Positions 6,565 to 9,620 of a stretch of 9,620 bases of DNA are shown piece after piece. This stretch comes from UMGS363 sp051881815 (GTDB lineage: Bacteria; Bacillota; Clostridia; Oscillospirales; Ruminococcaceae). Numbering within the stretch: position 1 is the first letter of the stretch; the number at the start of each line of letters is the position of its first letter. Location: assembly GCA_051881815.1 (NCBI GenBank), contig JBJEQP010000087.1, forward strand, positions 1 to 9,620. The letters are read 5' to 3'. The notes below the pieces were generated by a model. That model had not been told where the DNA came from, ran no database searches, and saw only the letters and a list, made by a program, of their open reading frames with translations. The position numbers and the translations under genes were made by a program.

Positions 6565-6593
6565 GGATATTCAAATTATAGCATATCCTTTTT
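6565..6593 (+). terminator. Weak second hairpin, possible backup terminator
   Basis: GGATAT (6565-6570) and ATATCC (6583-6588) could form a 6-bp stem with a 12-base loop, followed by five T. The stem is short and AT-rich, so it may be chance; if real, it insulates the trk promoter. Confidence 0.2.
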
Positions 6594-6611
6594 CAAAGGT
6601 CAGCAGCACAG

Positions 6612-6640
6612 TTGACATAATCTGTGAAAAGTGTTATACT
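6612..6640 (+). promoter_or_regulatory. Near-consensus SigA promoter of trkA-trkH
   Basis: A perfect -35 TTGACA (6612-6617) and a -10 TATACT (6635-6640, one mismatch) are separated by 17 bases, the strongest promoter in the window. The leader to the TTG at 6711 is about 64 bases and holds a small hairpin (CCTGT 6650-6654 with ACAGG 6663-6667), too little room for a riboswitch of the ydaO type. Confidence 0.88.
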
Positions 6641-6694
6641 ATGTAATGTCCTGTGCCTTTATACAGGCTTTGGTTTTATGAGATTTGACCTTTC

Positions 6695-6713
6695 GGGGGT
6701 GTGATGGGTTTTG
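6695..6713 (+). promoter_or_regulatory. Ribosome binding site fixing the TTG start of trkA
   Basis: GGGGGTG (6695-6701, one mismatch to GGAGGTG) lies 9 bases before TTG 6711. A TGA in the same frame at 6702-6704 excludes any upstream start, and the N-terminus produced, MNIIIVGCGKVG, is exactly where TrkA proteins begin. Confidence 0.8.
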
Positions 6714-8063
6714 AATATTATTATTGTCGGCTGCGGAAAAGTCGGTGAAGAGCTTGCCGGCCGTCTTAATGACGAGGGCGATAACGTTACAGTCATAGAT
6801 ATTGATCCCGTTAAGGTAGGCAATCTTACTTCACGCATGGATATTCTCGGAGTTACGGGAAACGGCGCAACGCATCTTGCACAGCAGGAGGCAGGCATCA
6901 GCCATGCCGATCTTCTTATTGCGGTAACAGGTTCGGATGAGCTTAATCTGCTTTGCTGTCTTATTGCGAAAAAAGAGGGTAACTGCAAGACCATTGCGCG
7001 TGTCAGAAATCCGCAGTACAGCAGCGAGGCACCGTATTTAAAGGGTGAACTCGGATTGGCTATGGTAATTAACCCCGAGTTTCAGGCGGCTGCGGAGATA
7101 GCGCGTGTACTTCGTTTTCCGTCTGCGATAAAAATTGATACCTTTGCAAAGGGCAAGGTCGATCTGATGAAGTTCCGTCTGCCCGAGAACTGCATACTCA
7201 CGGGCTGCTCCGTCAAAGAGATAGCAACAAAGCTGAAGTGTGATGTTCTCGTCTGCACGGTTGAAAGAGGCGATGAAGCCTTTATTCCGAACGGTGATTT
7301 CGTGTTCGAGGAAAAGGACATTATCTCGATAATTGCTTCTCCGACAAACGCAAACGTATTTTTCCGAAAGATCGATTATAAGATAAATCAGGTAAAGGAC
7401 TGCATAATCGTTGGCGGCGGCGAGATCGCTTATTACTTATGCAGGATATTGAAAAAATCGGGAATTGCAATAAAGCTTATTGAAAAAGACCCGAAACGCT
7501 GTGAAATGCTCTGCACGGATCTCCCCGAGGTCACCGTTATATGCGGAGATGCCGCAGATCAGCAGCTTTTGCTTGAAGAGGGTCTTGAAAATGCAAACTC
7601 GTTTGCGGCGCTTACAAATCTTGACGAAGAAAACATTATGCTTTCTCTTTTCGCAAGGACCAAGGGCTGCAAAAAGCTTGTCACGAAGATAAACCGCATC
7701 GACTTTTTCGATGTAATAAAGCAGCTTGATCTTGATTCGATAATCTATCCGAAGACTATCACCTCCGAGCTTATTGTCAGCTATGTCCGTGCGATGAAAA
7801 ACACTATCGGAAGCAATGTTCAGACCGTTTACAGCATCATCAAGGGCAAGGCGGAGGCTGCCGAATTCCTGATAAGGGACAATTCGCCTGTTCTCGGAAA
7901 GCCGCTTATGGAGCTGAAGTTCAAGCCGAATGTTCTCGTTGCGGTCATCCTGCGAGGTAACAGGGTCATTATTCCCCGAGGCAGCGATATAATTGAAAAG
8001 GATGATTCGGTCATTGTTGTTTCGGATATTCGTCCGCACGATATATCCGACATTCTCGACTGA
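6711..8063 (+). CDS. trkA: Trk potassium uptake system, NAD-binding RCK subunit TrkA
   Basis: The cytosolic peripheral subunit that gates the TrkH channel in response to bound nucleotides. At 450 residues it has the full double-RCK layout of TrkA, about the length of the E. coli protein, rather than the single-RCK KtrA. The first Rossmann domain (about 1-125) carries GCGKVG (7-12) and an acidic second-strand end (VIDID, 28-32). The first RCK-C domain spans about 138-218. The second Rossmann domain (about 230-345) has GGGEIA (235-240) with the acidic residue Glu258, and the second RCK-C domain spans about 367-448. The second glycine motif ends in Ala, so the two halves may differ in nucleotide binding. 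It starts at TTG 6711, probably lowering translation despite a very strong promoter. trkH follows after 14 bases. Confidence 0.96.
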   Translation: MNIIIVGCGKVGEELAGRLNDEGDNVTVIDIDPVKVGNLTSRMDILGVTGNGATHLAQQEAGISHADLLIAVTGSDELNLLCCLIAKKEGNCKTIARVRNPQYSSEAPYLKGELGLAMVINPEFQAAAEIARVLRFPSAIKIDTFAKGKVDLMKFRLPENCILTGCSVKEIATKLKCDVLVCTVERGDEAFIPNGDFVFEEKDIISIIASPTNANVFFRKIDYKINQVKDCIIVGGGEIAYYLCRILKKSGIAIKLIEKDPKRCEMLCTDLPEVTVICGDAADQQLLLEEGLENANSFAALTNLDEENIMLSLFARTKGCKKLVTKINRIDFFDVIKQLDLDSIIYPKTITSELIVSYVRAMKNTIGSNVQTVYSIIKGKAEAAEFLIRDNSPVLGKPLMELKFKPNVLVAVILRGNRVIIPRGSDIIEKDDSVIVVSDIRPHDISDILD

Positions 8064-8077
8064 CAGAGGTTATAGAA

Positions 8078-9514
8078 ATGAATTTTCCGATGATAGTTCA
8101 TATCCTGGGCTGGATATTGAATTTTGAAGCGCTTTTTCTTATAATACCGCTTATTTCAGCGGTAGCATTCGGCGAAAACACGGTAGTTTCGATCCTCATA
8201 ACGATCGCTGTGTGCGCTGCTATCGGCGTCCCGATCGCAATGAAAAAGCCGAAGGAAAGAAGCCTTCATTCCCGTGACGGCTATGTTATAGTGTCATTGA
8301 GCTGGATAGTGTTAAGCGCATTCGGTGCATTGCCGTTCGTTTTTTCGGGAGCGATACCAAGCTATGTTGACGCACTTTTTGAAACCGTTTCGGGCTTTAC
8401 GACAACGGGAGCGTCGATACTTACAGAGGTCGAGTCGATGCCAAAGTCGCTTCTGCTCTGGAGAAGCTTCACGCATTGGGTAGGCGGAATGGGTGTGCTT
8501 GTTTTCATCATGGCTTTTCTGCCGCTTTCGGGCGGACAGAACCTGCATATCATGAAGGCGGAAAGCCCGGGCCCTTCGGTAAGTAAGCTTGTGCCGAAAA
8601 TAAAAACAACGGCGCTGCTGCTGTATGCGATCTATCTTGTGTTGACAGCGATGGAGTTCGTACTGCTCCTATTCGGCGGTATGAGCGTGTTTGAAGCGCT
8701 GAACACATCCTTTGCAACTGCGGGAACGGGCGGCTTTTCCGTGAAGAATGACGGACTTGCAGGCTATTCCGATGCGGTGCGGATGATCGTAACGGTATTT
8801 ATGATACTGTTCAGCTTTAATTTTAACTTCTATTTTCTGATTTTGAGCAGGAAATTCAAGGACGCATTAAAAGTATCCGAGGTCTGGTATTATCTTGGGA
8901 TAATCGCTGCTGCAACTGCTATCGTAACTGTGAATATACGGGCGATGTTCCCGTCTTCGGGGGAAGCCTTCCGTGCAGCGATATTCACCATTTCCTCAAT
9001 GATATCTTCAACGGGCTTTACGGCTGTTGACTTCAACCTCTGGCCGGAGCTTTCACGAACGATAATCGTTCTGGTAATGTTCATAGGCGCCTGTGCGGGA
9101 AGTACGGGAGGCGGAATAAAGGTCTACCGTATAATCATTCTCTTTAAGAGCATGGGCAAGGAGCTGCACACGCTCATACATCCGAAGCAGGTGAAAAAAA
9201 TACGCATGGATTCGCATGAGATCGAGCATGAAGTCATACGTGCGGTCAATGTGTTCATGGTATGCTTTATCCTTGTTTTCGTTATCTCGCTGCTGTGCAT
9301 ATCCTTTGAGGACTACGATCTGATAACGAATTTTACCGCTGTTACGGCAACGATAAACAACATCGGACCCGGACTTGAGCTTGTCGGTCCGACAGCGAAT
9401 TTCAGCTTTTTCTCGCCGTTTTCCAAAATGGTGCTGATATTCGATATGCTTGCAGGCAGACTGGAGCTTTTCCCGATGCTTCTGCTTTTCTCGCCTGTTA
9501 CATGGAAAAAGTAA
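8078..9514 (+). CDS. trkH: Trk potassium uptake system, channel subunit TrkH
   Basis: An integral membrane K+ translocating subunit of 478 residues, normal full length. Its four pore repeats show the filter-glycine motifs: SGFTTTGAS (105-113), ATAGTGGFS (213-221), SSTGFTAVD (310-318) and TINNIGPGL (425-433). GSTGGGIK (341-348) is the conserved region of the intramembrane gating loop. The C-terminus AGRLELFPMLLLFSPVTWKK is the standard family ending, so the gene is intact. ATG 8078 is preceded by AGAGGT. Only 14 bases separate it from trkA, so the pair forms one operon and presumably one complex, TrkA docking on the cytosolic face. TrkH and KtrB are related; the double-RCK partner favours the TrkH name. 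A terminator follows at once, and an intron end lies just beyond it. Confidence 0.96.
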   Translation: MNFPMIVHILGWILNFEALFLIIPLISAVAFGENTVVSILITIAVCAAIGVPIAMKKPKERSLHSRDGYVIVSLSWIVLSAFGALPFVFSGAIPSYVDALFETVSGFTTTGASILTEVESMPKSLLLWRSFTHWVGGMGVLVFIMAFLPLSGGQNLHIMKAESPGPSVSKLVPKIKTTALLLYAIYLVLTAMEFVLLLFGGMSVFEALNTSFATAGTGGFSVKNDGLAGYSDAVRMIVTVFMILFSFNFNFYFLILSRKFKDALKVSEVWYYLGIIAAATAIVTVNIRAMFPSSGEAFRAAIFTISSMISSTGFTAVDFNLWPELSRTIIVLVMFIGACAGSTGGGIKVYRIIILFKSMGKELHTLIHPKQVKKIRMDSHEIEHEVIRAVNVFMVCFILVFVISLLCISFEDYDLITNFTAVTATINNIGPGLELVGPTANFSFFSPFSKMVLIFDMLAGRLELFPMLLLFSPVTWKK

Positions 9515-9535
9515 ATATTTCCCCACAAAAAATTT

Positions 9536-9571
9536 ACCGAAGCAGATCAGTTATCCGCTTCGGTGTTTTTT
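9536..9571 (+). terminator. Intrinsic terminator of trkA-trkH and intron target
   Basis: ACCGAAGC (9536-9543) pairs with GCTTCGGT (9557-9564). An inner GAT/ATC extends the stem past an A-C mismatch, the loop is five bases, and T6 follows (9566-9571). An A-rich run upstream (9526-9532) could pair with the T tract. The group IIC intron begins two bases after the T run, in the position this class prefers. Confidence 0.9.
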
Positions 9572-9573
9572 AT

Positions 9574-9620
9574 GTTTGCCCCGAATGGGCAGTAACTCGG
9601 TGGTGAAAGTCCACTACAGA
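9574..9620 (+). mobile_element. 5' end of a group IIC intron (cut by the window edge)
   Basis: From 9574 the sequence reads GTTTGCCCCGAATGGGC, then a GTGG/CCAC stem (9600-9603 with 9611-9614) around TGAAAGT. This matches the layout of the start of domain I in group IIC introns such as Oceanobacillus iheyensis O.i.I1, as I remember it: a GUGYG-type start, a GCCC/GGG(C/T) helix, then a G-rich stem with a GUGAAAGUCC or GUGAGAGUCC loop. The first five bases GTTTG deviate at one position from GUGYG. The position, immediately after a terminator hairpin and its T tract, is the recognised target of class C introns. The ribozyme body and any reverse transcriptase/maturase gene would lie beyond the window, so activity cannot be judged. 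Confidence rests on motif memory, not on an alignment. Confidence 0.75.

Noticed and set aside
6641..6710. Possible c-di-AMP (ydaO) or other K+-related riboswitch in the trkA leader
   Set aside because: The promoter leaves only about 64 bases of leader with one 5-bp hairpin, far shorter than a ydaO element, and none of its conserved blocks can be seen.

Overview
The window looks like the chromosome of an anaerobic, fibre-degrading Bacillota of the Ruminococcus type (Oscillospiraceae/Clostridia). The reasons are a PPDK of clostridial layout, a lipoprotein GH5 beta-glucanase beside a sugar-type solute-binding lipoprotein, clear Gram-positive promoters (17-bp spacers) and purine-rich Shine-Dalgarno sites, two likely TTG starts, and the start of a clostridial-type group IIC intron. 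The genus is inferred from family resemblance; no rRNA or other marker is present.

Layout, left to right. (1) 1-1272: the C-terminal half of pyruvate,phosphate dikinase, entering the window right at its phospho-histidine motif and closed by a strong terminator. (2) 1359-3125: a small accessory unit with its own promoter, holding a RimJ/RimL-type GNAT acetyltransferase, a second GNAT that starts with TTG, and an unrecognised 149-residue protein. It ends in a long hairpin shared with the convergent gene. (3) 3128-3709, minus strand: a membrane-anchored extracytoplasmic protein of unknown function, divergent from the next unit. (4) 3859-6553: a two-gene unit encoding a GH5 glycanase lipoprotein and an ABC-type extracellular solute-binding lipoprotein, with no permease or ATPase genes beside them. 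(5) 6612-9571: a near-consensus promoter drives trkA and trkH, the regulatory and channel subunits of a K+ uptake system. (6) 9574-9620: directly after the trkH terminator the sequence becomes the 5' end of a group IIC intron, cut by the window edge.

The gene units are mostly independent and separated by intrinsic terminators. The clearest functional pairs are TrkA/TrkH (K+ uptake gated by nucleotide-binding RCK domains) and GH5/solute-binding protein (surface cleavage of a beta-glucan and capture of the oligosaccharide, probably delivered to a permease encoded elsewhere). I saw no CRISPR array, tRNA, rRNA or obvious new defence system. The points most worth a second look are the intron sitting at a terminator, the orphan GH5/binding-protein pair with a possible two-site operator upstream, and the two unrecognised proteins.
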